A stretch of 64,000 nucleotides of DNA. Source: Lantana camara (taxonomy: Eukaryota; Streptophyta; Magnoliopsida; Lamiales; Verbenaceae). A model generated the notes under the pieces. The model was not told the DNA's origin, did no database searches, and saw nothing but the letters and a program-made list of their open reading frames with translations. Location of the stretch: the NCBI GenBank assembly GCA_037501455.1, contig CM074863.1, forward strand, positions 7,994,001 through 8,058,000. Reading direction: 5' to 3'. This document shows positions 23,175 through 35,322 of the stretch, one piece after another; position 1 is the first letter of the stretch, and each line of letters starts with the position of its first letter. A program made the translations under genes and the position numbers.

Positions 23175-25935
23175 TGATAGGGTCAAAATACGCTCGTCCC
23201 ACGTTTGGACACGTGGCAACTCGAGATAGTAACACATGCTCTCTTGTGATTAAGGCAGTTATACACGAGCGCCCAAACCCCCCAAGTGTTAAGGTTCCTC
23301 AAGGACACGTGCCATCTCTGTTGGAAAACAGGAATCAGAAAGCAGAGGAAATTTAAAAAATTTTCCAACAAAAGATCTTAGGCTCGCAATCGTGTATCCA
23401 AATTTGTAGAAATAAGAAACTTACTTTTCTTATATTCTTTCTTGAAGCGTTTCAAGCCACCCAAGAACGCTCTTCTCGCGGCTTGATCCCCTCTCCTTGG
23501 TAAAGCTCGAATCTTCAAATTTCTAACTTGAAGCTCTCTAGAGATAGTCCACCAACTTGATCACAATCTAACTAGTAAGGATGCTAGTTCTCTAGTTAGT
23601 GTTTAGGCTTAACCTAGGGTTTATTTGATCTTGGAGAAAGGGAAGGTGTTCAACACATGAACCAAAAGAATTCTCGATTAGCTCTAAGGGGAGCTCGAGC
23701 TCCCCTATATATAGGAGAGGGAGGTTCGGCCGAACCTAGTCCTTACGGGCTAAGGATTTCGGCCCCTCTCTCCTATTACTTGATCATCAAGTAATTTTGA
23801 ACTTTGACTTTGAATTCTAATTCAAATCAACTTTTAAGAGAGCTAAAATATCCAAACCCTTTTGGATATTATTATACTTTATTTATTAATAAATAAATAA
23901 CTTATGTATCTAATTAATTAATTCATAATTAATTAACTAGATTATTTTCTCCAAAATTAGACTTTCTTTTTAATTCAAAATTAAACCAAAGTCTATTAAA
24001 TAATTAACAAATTAATTATTTAATATATAATTAAATAATCACGTGTGGCACACGTGTCCCAAGGACACGTGTCCAGTCACGTGACCCACACGTGTGGTAC
24101 CCTCTTGGTATGATCAACTCGTTTGATCATTCTTTAAGCCTCAACTCATGTAACCAAGTTGTTGTGTGTGACCCTCTAGGTTCTCAATTCAATTAGCAGT
24201 GACCCTAATTAATGAATTCACTAATTAATTAATCAGTCCACAGATTAAACGACCATAGTCTAGCAACAGGTGTTAACCCCTAGCTGAATTGGAATGTTCG
24301 GATTCGACAGAACCTTTAAGTCATTGATTAATGTGAGATACAATCCTCCTACTTACTATCTCTCAACCAAGATCTAGGGTAAGGGAATAATCAGAACCCT
24401 AATAATCTGGTCTTAAAGCTAAGTGCATTTCATTTCCATTTGATCTCAATCCAAGAAACCCTTTTCTTGATGTCTTGATCTACTGCCTTGGCCAAGGACT
24501 CCATATGGCATATGAATGACTTACACAATAAGAGATCACCATGCAAATGCAAGTGTAGGTCCTTTCTTGATTCTCATTCACTTTTATGAATCACTTGTGC
24601 AGCCCCAGCATAAGCCTTGAATCAGTTGTCTATGGCGACACCCTTTAAAGCTTATACCAAAGACTACAGAGTTAACTCATAAAGTGATATGGAACCTCAA
24701 GTTTAAGGATCAATTAATCACATCAATGACTCGTGAGATATTTCCTAATCTGGAAGTTTCTATTTCCTGAAATAGAAACTTCCTTTCCCATTCAGGAATG
24801 TTCTCACACAGGGCACCTCAGTGAACTTACTTATTAAAGCAAGCACCCTCGTGTATCACGCACGTATCAACTATACACTTTCCACCTACATGAAACAAGG
24901 TGGCCCTTCTTAAGAGCGTGATCCCACAAGCAAGCCTTAGAGGAGTCAGGTTGACACTCCCACTGTCGGTAGGACTCATCGGCTTGGAGTATTTTACTAA
25001 TCATGACTTATGTGATATAGGGCTCGTTCCATGAACCATTTCACCTAAATGGTAGAGTCCTAAAGTCATCAGGATTAGGGGAGTTCTCATACATGCATAG
25101 ATAAAGTAATCGCATACCATACAAGAGCATATAAAGAAGTGTTGCCTTAATTCGTTATATCATTCAAAGATTGTCTGTGATTACAATAAGGAAAAACACA
25201 AAGCGGATATACAATCGGCTTTCTAGGGCACCATTCCTAACAATCTCTGCTACGCACGAGCGTGATCAACATTGCCGCTCTCTAACGAGCGCACTTCGCA
25301 ATACCCGGCTAAGCTCCAATCTATCAAGGAAGCTCACTTCGAGCGCTACTCTCCCTCAGGGAAGTTTCCACTCCCCCTCGTTGCATAAGCCTTGACCTTC
25401 ATCCCCTAGCGGATTCACTGGCCTCCAAGGCTCTCGGTTGACATGAGCGTGCTCTTAGCTCTCATGACCAACCTCCCTAAAACGGCTCCCTGACACCACC
25501 ACCCCACCCGCGTACCTGCCACTGCCGTCCGCACTACGTTGGCACCAGCTTTTGCAGAAGATTCCTCCTAGGTTTCTCTGGCAACGCCACGTGTTAGGGC
25601 AACATTCGGCCAGGACCACACGGTGCAAATGACCAAAGGGTCCCCGACCCTCAACTATAAATATACGAGTTCATCTCCTCAACTGTAAGCAAGCTTCCAT
25701 ACTTGAGCTCTGCAATTACTTCTTTTCTCTTTCAATTCCTTAAATGACTTCAGCGTCGGAGAGCCAAACTGGGGATCACCCCCAGTCCCCCCAGCTTGGC
25801 CTTCTGACTGTTTGTTCTTGGTGTTTGTCCTAGCAGGTAGAATCCACCTCCCTTCCGGCGAGTGTTTTCCGGTTTCCCCACAATATCAAATAGAAGGTGA
25901 TCGGAGTTTGACACATCCCGATTCAGACCCCATCA
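23175..25935 (+). mobile_element. Solo LTR of the Tat2 family, interrupted by a Copia solo LTR
   Basis: Begins TGATAGGGTC and ends CCCCATCA, flanked by ACAAG (23170-23174 and 25936-25940). Without the nested insertion it is about 832 bp. Its right part (25440-25900) matches the LTRs of the element at 47366-54311, including CACGTGTTAGGGCAACATT and TTTTGCAG(A/G)AGATTCCTCC. With target duplications on both sides and no internal region it is a solo LTR, formed by recombination between two LTRs. Confidence 0.85.
23319..25242 (-). mobile_element. Solo LTR of a Copia-type element (1.9 kb)
   Basis: Begins TGTTGGAAAACAGG and ends CCATTCCTAACA, flanked by ATCTC (23314-23318 and 25243-25247). Read on the minus strand it starts TGTTAGGAATGGTGCCCTAG, a start typical of long plant Copia LTRs. 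No internal coding sequence is present. It lies inside the solo LTR 23175-25935, which lies inside the CACTA element: three levels of nesting. Confidence 0.8.
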
Positions 25936-26304
25936 ACAAGCCTACTAAATATTATAAGAGATAGACTATATGTCTATTAAATACTACAATACATGAATGT
26001 TTACATTTAAGATTGATATTATATGTCATAACTCATATATATAATACTACCTTATTCTCATTTATAATGTAATATTGAAAACTGTATTAAACCATGTAAT
26101 ATATAGTTATAATATATAGATACTTACAATTAATGGTAGATTATTATATATTATATGAGATATTAGATATATGTGATATATCCATTATCTTAAAACATTA
26201 TAATATATTGTTACATGTCTAGAAATGACTATATATTATATGATACATAACTAGTTTACTAATCATAATTCATTCATTTATATGCAACACTAAGTCATAT
26301 TAAT

Positions 26305-26326
26305 TTATTTTTTTTTTTTGATGGAA
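26305..26326 (-). mobile_element. Oligo(T) micro-insertion with 16-bp target duplication
   Basis: 22 bp (TTATTTT...TTGATGGAA) between two copies of ACTAAGTCATATTAAT (26289-26304 and 26327-26342). Reads as the extreme 3' end plus poly(A) tail of a retrotransposed RNA on the minus strand. Confidence 0.75.
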
Positions 26327-26441
26327 ACTAAGTCATATTAATATAATATGATATAATATACAATATTATATGATTTAGAAGACATTTTAAAAGTAATACA
26401 ACAATATTATTTTCAATTTGTTCGTATTATATCATATAGTT

Positions 26442-26466
26442 TTCACAAAAAAAAAAAAAAAAAATC
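26442..26466 (+). mobile_element. Oligo(A) micro-insertion with 14-bp target duplication
   Basis: 25 bp (TTCAC followed by an A-run and TC) between copies of TATATCATATAGTT (26428-26441 and 26467-26480). Confidence 0.75.
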
Positions 26467-26589
26467 TATATCATATAGTTCATAAGAGAAATAATATAAT
26501 ATATAATGTTAAAGCTACTAAATAATATAATATAATCATATAATCTATTACAATCATATTATAATTTAAAAATCATTTTTCAGGTATTA

Positions 26590-27060
26590 ATATACTTTAT
26601 TCTCTCAAAATCAATTTCATTCCCCCCAAAATTAACTTCTTTCCCACCTAACTTATTTGATTTATTTCATTTTCCAAAAAATTAACATCATTCCCCCCAA
26701 TCTTGCCCTAAACTCAAACAAATCCCTCAATCTCTTTTCCTCCACCGTTTTCTCTCCCAACGCCCATCTCCCTGCCTCTGCAACCTCACAACCACCCCTT
26801 CTCCCACCGATGATGCTCCCTTCAACCCGTCGTTTAAACCTACCTTCCAGTCCCATTTTCTTGAAGAAGGAAATGGCTGGGCGTCGAGATCTGCTCGAGG
26901 TCGGCGTGGCTTGTCGACGGACTGCGAAGTTTTTCGGCGAGTCTCCTCCGAATTTGAGATGGTTAGGCCTTAACTCACGAAGATGTTTTCCAGATCTGGC
27001 GGCGGCGAAGGGGTTTTAACTTCCGTAAAGCCGACAGCCTTTAGGTGAGTTCTTCACTTC
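26590..27060 (+). other. GC-richer gene-like segment inside the CACTA element
   Basis: A C-rich stretch with an open frame (26657-27019) of 120 residues. Composition (CTCCCACC, GGCGGCGAAGG) contrasts with the AT-rich surroundings and resembles a plant leader plus first exon. I recognise no protein family. It may be the promoter/leader of the CACTA transcripts or captured host DNA. Confidence 0.35.
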
Positions 27061-28784
27061 CAATGAATAAAATTGCATTGATCATTGGTTGAATTTCGAT
27101 GAATGGGGTCACATGGATTGTTGATTTGTGTTTCAGTGAATGAAATTGGAATGTGTGTTCATCGGGTTCCCATAAATAGAAAATGGGATTGATTCTTGAT
27201 TTTTTCTTTTCTTGAACTTTGATGAATAAAATCAAACTGAGTCCTTCTTGAATTCCTTGTATTTCCTATACCATGGAGTAGGCCGAAAACCAATATGTCG
27301 CCTCCAGTCCCCCCTCGTTTATGCTGCACAGTCCAATTTCTTGAAAGGTACCCTGTTGTTCCTTTTCTTTTGTCAATAAAGTATGCAACTTTTCACATTC
27401 TTTTTTGGGTAAAATGGTGTGGTTATGTTTAATATTTGCTGAGAATTATTTCGTCTTTTCTGGGCCTGTGAGATTTGGAATGGGTCAAGTTTGTGAATAA
27501 CCTTTTTGCTAGTTAATAGATGATACTCAGGTTTGGTGAAAATTTTTGATTAATAAAGCCCCACATTTGCTAGTTAATAGATGATACTCAGGTTTGGTGA
27601 TAGTGTAAGAATTAATAATTATGTGTGTTGTATGTACTGACATTGATTAGTTGTGAGCTGTAATTTGATATGTTGGCAGCAATTTTAGTTTCTTTAAATT
27701 TTTTTTCTATTTTTTCTTTCTTCAAAGATGATAAGGTTTTGAGTTTTAATGGGTTTCAACAAAGTTGTTTTGAGTTCCTTCAATTGTCGTGGAACTCCTG
27801 AAAGACGATGGAATTTAGAAGGTGAAATTCTTTGATATAGAGTCTAGGTTTTTAAATGTCTTTAGTGGGTCAAGGATTGAAGTTATGGTTGAAATCCCTA
27901 ATGATATGTTGACAACTCTTGCTAGTTTCTGAAATTATCATTAACAAATGCATGTGTATATATAGATCAAAATCAACTTTATAATATGTTAATTGGAAAA
28001 ATGCGAAATAGACTGGTGCATATATATGTCTCTAGCTAGGGTTGTCGTGATCCATCCATTTATATACCTTATTATAAATTCAACAGCTTAGTCTTGAGCG
28101 ATATAATTTCTGGTTAGTTTGTTCTTGCTCTAATGTATATTCAACAGCTCTTGTTAATTGAATATGTGTATGCTTTCATGCTTAAGTGCCAGGCCTCCAT
28201 ATCAATGTGGCATATCCTGATGAAAATAGTGGCTTGTAAAAAAATTATTGTTTGAATGATGATGATTTAAATCGATAGTAACTTGTATATCTCAAATTAT
28301 CTGGTAATTTCTTCTGTTATATGGTTGTAAAATTATAGTGGGCAGTAGGAAAGATATTCCTTTTCAGACACGATAAATGTAAAATACCCGCTCACTCGTT
28401 ATATTGATTTGAATGAACCAAGTTTGGGTTAGAAACCGAGGATAACCCACACAAACAATCTAATACAAAACTTCTCTAATAGTTTAATTAGATTTATTAG
28501 GTAGTTCCATTTTGAAGTCGAGGAGAACATCTTAGTTAATGAATTGTTCTTATAAATACTAATTATTAATAAATTTCAGTCAATTGCATTTTAATACTAT
28601 AAAAACAGAGCTTCATTATGAACCAAACACTTATATTTTAATAAATATTCCTATTAATCTGGTAACCTTATATTACATAGTGTAAGTACAGGGTTTGATT
28701 ACAATATATGCAAGGTTTCTAAAACTACACAATTAGAACAATAATACATCAAAAATTTAACAATACACCAATGTACTTGCCATT

Positions 28785-29132
28785 TGGACAAAACATGGTG
28801 AAGAATCACCGGATGGTCTGAATGTGCAAAGAGAATCGTCAAGTAGTACTATCCATTCAAATATAGATAGCAGGTTCGATAGGTATCAAAATTTAGTCTA
28901 TAATGCGATGGGACATAATATTTATACTGATGAGGAGTTGAACCAAGATACTGATCTGAATAATAATAATGAAGATGCAACACCGAATATAGATACTCAA
29001 CAATTTTATGATATGTTGAATGCAGCCCATCGGCCGTTATGGGAAGGATGTGAGTCCCACTCCGAGTTATCTATGGCTATTCAATTGATGTGCGTCAAAT
29101 CAGATTACAATATGTCTCAAAAGCAAAAGCAA
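28785..29132 (+). pseudogene. N-terminal fragment of a TNP2-type CACTA transposase
   Basis: Reads WTKHGEES, then a Ser-rich acidic linker and FYDMLNAAHRPLWEGCESHS followed by ELSMAIQLMCVKSDYNMSQK, the conserved stretch that precedes the TNP2 catalytic domain. It ends at a GTAAGT donor (29133), and the catalytic domain is not found downstream. The element is therefore not autonomous. Confidence 0.8.
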
Positions 29133-29959
29133 GTAAGTATTTCTGACTGTTGCACTTTCTCGTGACTAGGCTGAGAAATCATATTAGCATCCTTACTTTC
29201 ATGGATCTAATTAAATGTAACATCCTTTTTTTTTTATGTTTTCCCCTGTTTGTGTTGATTTTCTTTTGAAATGCAGAGGTCCTAGATCGGCTAGTGTGAA
29301 CTTAGGCTTATTTATATACATGCAATGCTCTGGGATCCACAGAAGCCTTGAGTGCACATTTCAAAGGTAACATCTTTTTTCATACTTATGTGGTATTGTT
29401 TCATGTTTGATTCCTTCTGAAATAGAAGAAGAAAAGTTTATTCTACATGCAAAACCTTTCAGCTCCTAAGCATCTTGTTTGAAGAGCTATTCGCATATTC
29501 AACTGGTTGGTGTGGGGAAATTACTATGCTTCTTATTTTGGCCTGGAAAGTCTGCAGATGTTAGTTATTTGTATATAGTTTTTGTGTTATACTTGTAGTA
29601 GAGTAGCAAAGCAGACAAGAACACTTACTTTTTTTTTTTTTTTTTTTTTTTGTAAATGTTGCTCATTTTGATGTATTTGTAGATATTGTTAACTATTTGG
29701 TGATATTTTATAATGGTGAATGATTTATGAATTCTTGGTATATTTGTTTATGAATTTTAATTTGTTGTTGGTATATTTATCTATGTTTTATTGTTTTTGT
29801 TGTGAATACAGGTTTAAAATTATAATTTCTTGAAAAAAGATACAGGGCCACTTTTTTGTAATTGAATTTACAAAATATTAAATTTTAATTTGTTTATATT
29901 TTTGCAACATAATTTTGGTGGTAAATAATTATAAAAAAAATAAAAAATAAAATTCTTTT

Positions 29960-30422
29960 TTTCTGATCGTTTTTGCAACAAAGAATTCAGTTGCAAATTA
30001 ATTAAATAAAATTTAATAAATTATTTTATGCAATCGAATTTCAGTTACAAAATTGGTAAACATTTTAAATCAACTTTGCAACAGAAAAGTTTGGTTGCAA
30101 ATTTCAGTTGCAAGAATTTGCTTCCACGTCAACTTTGCAACCGAATTTTCGGTTACAAAAGTAGTTTCAGTTTTGTAACCGAAAATTCGGTTGCAAAGTG
30201 ACGTGGCTTACATGCCACGTTTGCGTCTTCTCGCAACCGGAATTCGGTTGCTATTTCGGTTGTAAAACTTTGGTTGCAAAAATCGGTTACTAAAGTTTGC
30301 AACCAGGGTTTTTGCAACCGAATTTTTCGGTTGCAATTCTGTTGCCAAATACTATTTTCTGGTTGCGAAGGGCCCTTTTTCGGTTGCAATTTCGGTTGCA
30401 AAAGTCATGTTTTCTAGTAGTT
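29960..30422. repeat. Right subterminal repeats of the CACTA element
   Basis: More than a dozen copies of TTCGGTTGCAA and its complement in both orientations up to the terminal repeat, mirroring 21100-21680. Confidence 0.75.
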
Positions 30423-30432
30423 TAAGATTATC

Positions 30433-30467
30433 TTTTTTTTTGTTTGTTTTTTTTTTCTTAAATAAAA
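30433..30467 (-). mobile_element. Oligo(T) micro-insertion beside the CACTA right end
   Basis: 35 bp of T-rich sequence ending CTTAAATAAAA between copies of TAAGATTATC (30423-30432 and 30468-30477). The paralogous site near 5045 (CAAGATTGTCAAC) has a single copy and no insertion. Confidence 0.7.
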
Positions 30468-30477
30468 TAAGATTATC

Positions 30478-31390
30478 AACATACCACAAACTTATTTCTA
30501 ACAAATTTATGTGAAATTCAAAATTCAAGCTTTATTATTGGTTTAAATTAATTGTGGCTTTATATGATAATGGCGTGAAAGATATACTTCACCGTGTGTC
30601 ATCCTCCACTAGTTCATCTATTACCAATAAGCTAGAGATATTTTTTCCCCAGCCCCTAACAAGTAACATCAGAGATGGGCGGATCTACACTCATTTGAAT
30701 TGGTAAAATAAACACTTCCAATTTGAATATATATTCAATTTAATAATTTAAATAATACATATACAAATACTTGAAAACCACACTTGGTTTGAATATTCGG
30801 TTCCATTCGAGTTTTCATTTTTCAACTACAAATAGCAAATTAACGTACAACCCATTTGTTTAATAAATAATCAAAACAGATACTTCTAAAAGTATCATTT
30901 TATCATGTCATCTGATATCTTGTTTAGTACTTATCACGTAGAAAATGTTCAGAAAAATTTTGTATCCCTGTATCCGTATTGTTTTATGTTCGTATTATTC
31001 ATATTCATAAATTATAGACTAGCACTAGATGACAGATGTAACCCATGTAAACTTAATAGAATATAGAGTATTATTACCTATTCAGTTTCTTTGAGGCCTA
31101 GGCAAAGCTTTAAGCCGAAACGGAGCCCATAGGCCCAACATTAAAGAGCAACTTTATTACATATAGAGGGTTGTTTTTAATACAAAATACATATAAAGCT
31201 ATCAAGCGTGCATGTAAAGCAGTCAAGCGGACATACATAAGACTGAAAGTCTGAAACCACACACAAATACATAATTTAACCAAAACAACTTAAACCGATT
31301 ATTTATGGAACAACGACACACATAGATAGCAAGCAAAGCAGGCAAAGAAATTACCAACATTAATTATTTTACAACAACAACCTCAGTTAA
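30478..31390. other. Intergenic DNA; first part is duplicate of 5050-5450
   Basis: 30478-30830 aligns with 5050-5450 in order, ending the duplicated block. The remainder up to MLP4 shows no gene. 31110-31390 is probably the MLP4 3' flank. Confidence 0.5.
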
Positions 31391-31399
31391 GGTTGGAAA

Positions 31400-31953
31400 T
31401 TAAAGCAGATGGTAATTGGTCTCGAAATTCTTAGTAAAGTCATGGGCGGCTTCCATAATTAAGTGTGGATCAGGAACATCCTCACTCACTTTCTCATACT
31501 CCAACGTCCAAGTAATGAGGTTGTCCGTGTTAACATCAAGAGTCGTTCTGAAACTACTGTATAACTTCAGCATATCTCCTATTCTCCTTCGATCAGCTTA
31601 TATTTCACAGACTTCTTTTCCTCGTCTATGGCTTCTATTACATCTTTGTCCAGAAACTTCTCAACACCTACGCAGAGGGGTGAGTGAGGTTGAGATTTTA
31701 ATACAAAGAAACGAGAATGAGCTACAAAACAAGAGAATATAACAATTTTAAGACATGATTACGTACCATGGATGTAAGTCCAGCATATGACGGATCCGAC
31801 ACTCCCCCATTGACCGTGGTCCAAATCACAAGCGTGAACATAAGCAGGGCTGATGCGAGGGATGTGGTGTGGTTTATCTTTGAACAACTCATACAACTTA
31901 TGAGAGTTAGCTTTTATGTTTATTTGAGAAACTAGGGTTCCTTTAAGACCCAT
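31400..31953 (-). pseudogene. Major latex protein-like pseudogene, MLP4
   Basis: Exon 1 (31767-31953) is intact: MGLKGTLVSQINIKANSHKL and the GQWGSVGSVICWTYIHG loop. Exon 2 (31400-31678) keeps VEKFLDKDVIEAIDEEKKSV, but just after the LIEG motif an extra 8 bases (about 31578-31592, where ATATCTCC is followed by TATTCTCC on the plus strand) shift the frame and put a TAG at once in the path. After the extra bases the rest of exon 2 is readable in another frame to a stop at 31400. A normal family gene would be about 153 residues. This is a recent, single-event inactivation; MLP7 was its sister copy. Confidence 0.85.
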
Positions 31954-32036
31954 CAGATTGATGATATATACACAACTAATTGAAATATAATTAGAAATTG
32001 ATTAAGAGAAATGATTTCATTTGATCCAAAAATATG

Positions 32037-32050
32037 GCTCTTTATATAGT
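32037..32050 (-). promoter_or_regulatory. Candidate TATA box of MLP4
   Basis: ACTATATAAAGAG on the minus strand, about 90 bp before the start codon. The same element survives at about 45751-45759 upstream of the MLP7 remnant. Confidence 0.5.
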
Positions 32051-33391
32051 ACGTTGAGGAGTGATTGATAAACAACTTGGAATATTTTGTAAGGGATAAT
32101 ATTGATTGGGGAATCATTGACTAATTGATATACGGTATTGAAAATTGGGAAAATCATCATTGAGGGAATATGAATATTAACTACTTTATATTAACTTAAT
32201 TATAAAAATGTCAACTAAAATAATTTATGAACGGTTCATGATTAAAGCATAGTTGCGGACAGCGAAGCAATGACGATGTTATTATTTTAAATTAATTAAG
32301 GGGATAATATTATCGATTCAAAATCAATTAACTGGTTCGACGACCTTCGGCCAAATAATTTGTTATTAACTTATTACAAATTTTCAACTATTGTAGTGAT
32401 TAAATAAGTAAACGCGCGGCACATGAATACGGTCTTCTAAGTAAATTATTCACAACATTTGATTATGGCTATTTAAAATAATGAGATCAAGATATCTCAC
32501 TGGCTGATGTAATTGAGTTGGACAGAAATAGCTAGCTATCATTTTCCATATATTACAAATACCACCTTGCTAGGCCTAATTTATACATTGGACCCTCGTG
32601 GGTTTCATAAATTATATTTTTACTTGATATGATTTATCAATGGATTACAAATACTCCTCTCGTTAGGTTTTGCTATTGAACGAATATTTCGTTCAGATTT
32701 CAATGTCAACTCATCATTATTTGAGTAACTTTCATATCTTTTAATAGTTGTGTGACTCTTTAATAACTTTAATTAATTTCAAAATTCAATATACATCGCG
32801 TGGATGATTTCTTAAGCATAAGTTTTATTTCTTAAGAAAAACAATATTTAAATTTCTTAATGAGCGTAGTGGGAGGGGTGCATTTGTAACTTATGTGCAA
32901 ATTATATGGGAAAGAAATTATTTTTGAAGCCAAATAGGGTTTAAATATAAATACCCCGGGACATGTAAATATAATTTTTCATTTTTACGTGAACATTATT
33001 TAATTCTAAATCTCTGGCCCGTTAAATTTTGGGCCAGAGCCTTGACGCCCAAGCAAAATAAGTCTACGGACTTCGTTCAATTGGGCATTTGTATAGAAAA
33101 AATTCTAATTAGCCCAAATTCGATTCAAACAAACCAATAAATTATAATGGAAGAAACATAATGTTTTAATTAAGGGTCTGAGCTAAACCTTAAAGAGCAG
33201 TTTTAGCTACTTCTTTCAAAATGCCATCTTTAGTATATACGTCCAAATCACGCACCATTACATAGCTGAAATGATACACACTCAGATACATTCATTGTGA
33301 TCACAACAACATATTATATATACATATCGATCATATATTGCACGTACGTACACCAAACAGGCAATGAAATTACGAGCATCAATATATAGTC

Positions 33392-35322
33392 TTAATTAGC
33401 TGGGGTAGTAGTGGAGATCTTATGGCCGTGACTCTCAATATCCTTGGTCATATTACGGCAGATGTCCAAAATTGGGTACGGATCAGGAACATCCTCGTTC
33501 TTTTTCTCGTACTCCAATGTCCAAGTGACGATGTTGTCGTCACCGTTGGTGTCCACATGAAACATTAGTTTGAAAGCGTTGAAGTGCTCCAATACATCTC
33601 CTTCGATCACCTTAAATGTAATCGACTTCTTCTCGTCATCCACATCTTCAATCACATCTTTCGCCACGCACTTCTTACCATCTGTTCAATTTATTTAGCT
33701 CCACATCTTGTGCGTTCGCATGCATATTGCATAACATTGTGTGTATGTTGAAGTACGTATAAAGTTTCATTAATATAAATATAGGCGGAGGATTTATTGT
33801 TATTTTCTCTGTTACCAAAACTTTGTTAAATGTCCACGATAAAAAAATAAAATGTAAATAATTTCTTAATTAACGTGAAAGCACAACTCCATTGTACTTG
33901 TACACCGTTTTCTCTCTCCCATTTAATCTTCAATTCTTTTCTCTCTCTATTTTCTTTTCCCTGGATACTTCCAATTCTTTTCTTCTGGTTTTTTCATTAT
34001 TCTCTCTACTTCAAATTTTTTATTTATAAATATTCACGATAATTGAATGAAAAAAATTTACATATCCGACCATACACGATTGCAATTTAGTCGATTACAA
34101 AGTAATTGCCCCATTTATGACTTTGTTATTTAGATTAGAAGCATAAACATCATGACTATTCCGATTAAATAACATATCAGGAGTCAGTGCTCTTCTAAGT
34201 ATATAATATTGAGAAGTATATTTATTTTCTAGAGTAATATTCCTGACAAGTCTTCCAAGTAATTAAGTAGAATATAAAACAATAAAGTTCATGTTTTCAA
34301 ATCTCACATGTACTTGAAATTATTTTGTAGTTGAATCGAAGAAAACAAATATATTTTTGAATCTTTAATCTTCCAATGGTATCTTGTTAATAAAAAATAA
34401 ATAAATAAAAATATTGTTGAAGCTTTATAGAATTTCTGTTTTTTTTTTTTGTTTTTGCAATTTCTTATTTTTGTAGTTGAATTGAAGAAGACAAAAATAT
34501 TGTTGAATCTTTATAGAATTTCTATAAATTTTTTTTTTCTTTTTTGCAATTTCTTGTATTTTGTTTTTTTTGGCTTTCTTCTTGTAATTTTATTTCGTTT
34601 ATATTTCTTTTAGATCTTCTTCTTTCGTAACTAAAAATTTAAGAGTTCATGTTAAGGAGAAAGGAGAGAATTATTTGGTGTCATAAATTATGCTAAAGAG
34701 AGTTCTTAGAAAAGAGTTTTTTTTATACAGCAAAGATAAAAAGATATTGGAGAAAAGAGGATTATTTCTGTAGCTGAGATTTTTTAAACAAAAAAATATG
34801 TAATATCCTAAAAGAATTGAGGAAGTATAGAAAAGAAAGATGATTTAAGGGAAAAAAAAAAGAAATACTATTTATTTGGATGAGAAAAGAAACTTATTTT
34901 TTAGAGGATAATCAAAAAACAAAAGAAAATAATTAATGGGATTTGGTGAGGGAAAACAGAGAATAATATAAATTATTTGAAGAGAGAAAAGGGTCAGTAA
35001 CAAACCTTAAAAAATAAAAGATATAGAAGAATTTTTTATATTTGTGACTTAATGGTAATAATCATAAGATTTAATAGTGTAGAAAGAAAGTAAAGCAGAA
35101 AAAATAGTAGAAAATCCATATCGAAATATGCTTACCATGTGCGTACTCCCAGGACACGATTGAACCGATGGTGCCCCATTGACCGTCGTGAAGATTACAA
35201 GCGTGAATGTTATGAGGGGTGATGCTTGGAATTTGATGGGGTCTATCTCTGAAAAGCTGGTGGAATAAATCTCCGTGACATTTTATGTTGATCTCAGTAA
35301 CCAGCTTCCCTGTTAGAGCCAT
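33392..35322 (-). CDS. Major latex protein-like, MLP5, long intron and no TATA box
   Basis: Exon 1 is 35136-35322 and exon 2 is 33392-33681; they join in phase 1 to 158 residues. Exon 1 reads MALTGKLVTEINIKCHGDLF and the GQWGTIGSIVSWEYAHG loop. Exon 2 reads KCVAKDVIEDVDDEKKSITF, then DNIVTWTLEYEKKNEDVPDP and a long helix ending TTTPAN. It is the sister of MLP6. Two oddities: the intron is about 1.45 kb against about 140 bp in MLP6, filled with AT-rich DNA of no recognised kind; and the promoter lacks the TATA-containing stretch present in MLP6 (gap near 35400). The coding frame is intact but expression may be reduced. Confidence 0.88.

Larger units (their letters stand above)
21088..30422 (+). 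mobile_element. CACTA (EnSpm) transposon with nested LTR insertions
   Basis: The left end is CACTACTAGAAAACATG and the right end CATGTTTTCTAGTAGT plus a mutated last base, with 3-bp duplications TAA (21085-21087 and 30423-30425). Both ends carry many direct and inverted copies of CGGTTGCAA/TTGCAACCG, the subterminal repeats typical of CACTA elements. Only the first part of a TNP2-type transposase remains (28785-29132). The paralogous site near MLP1 (about 5040) lacks the element, so it inserted after the C2-MLP duplication. Without the solo LTRs it is about 6.6 kb. Confidence 0.85.

Noticed and set aside
30153..30401. 82-residue minus-strand ORF near the right CACTA end
   Set aside because: It is a translation of the subterminal repeat (CGGTTGCAA units) and so a repeat artefact.
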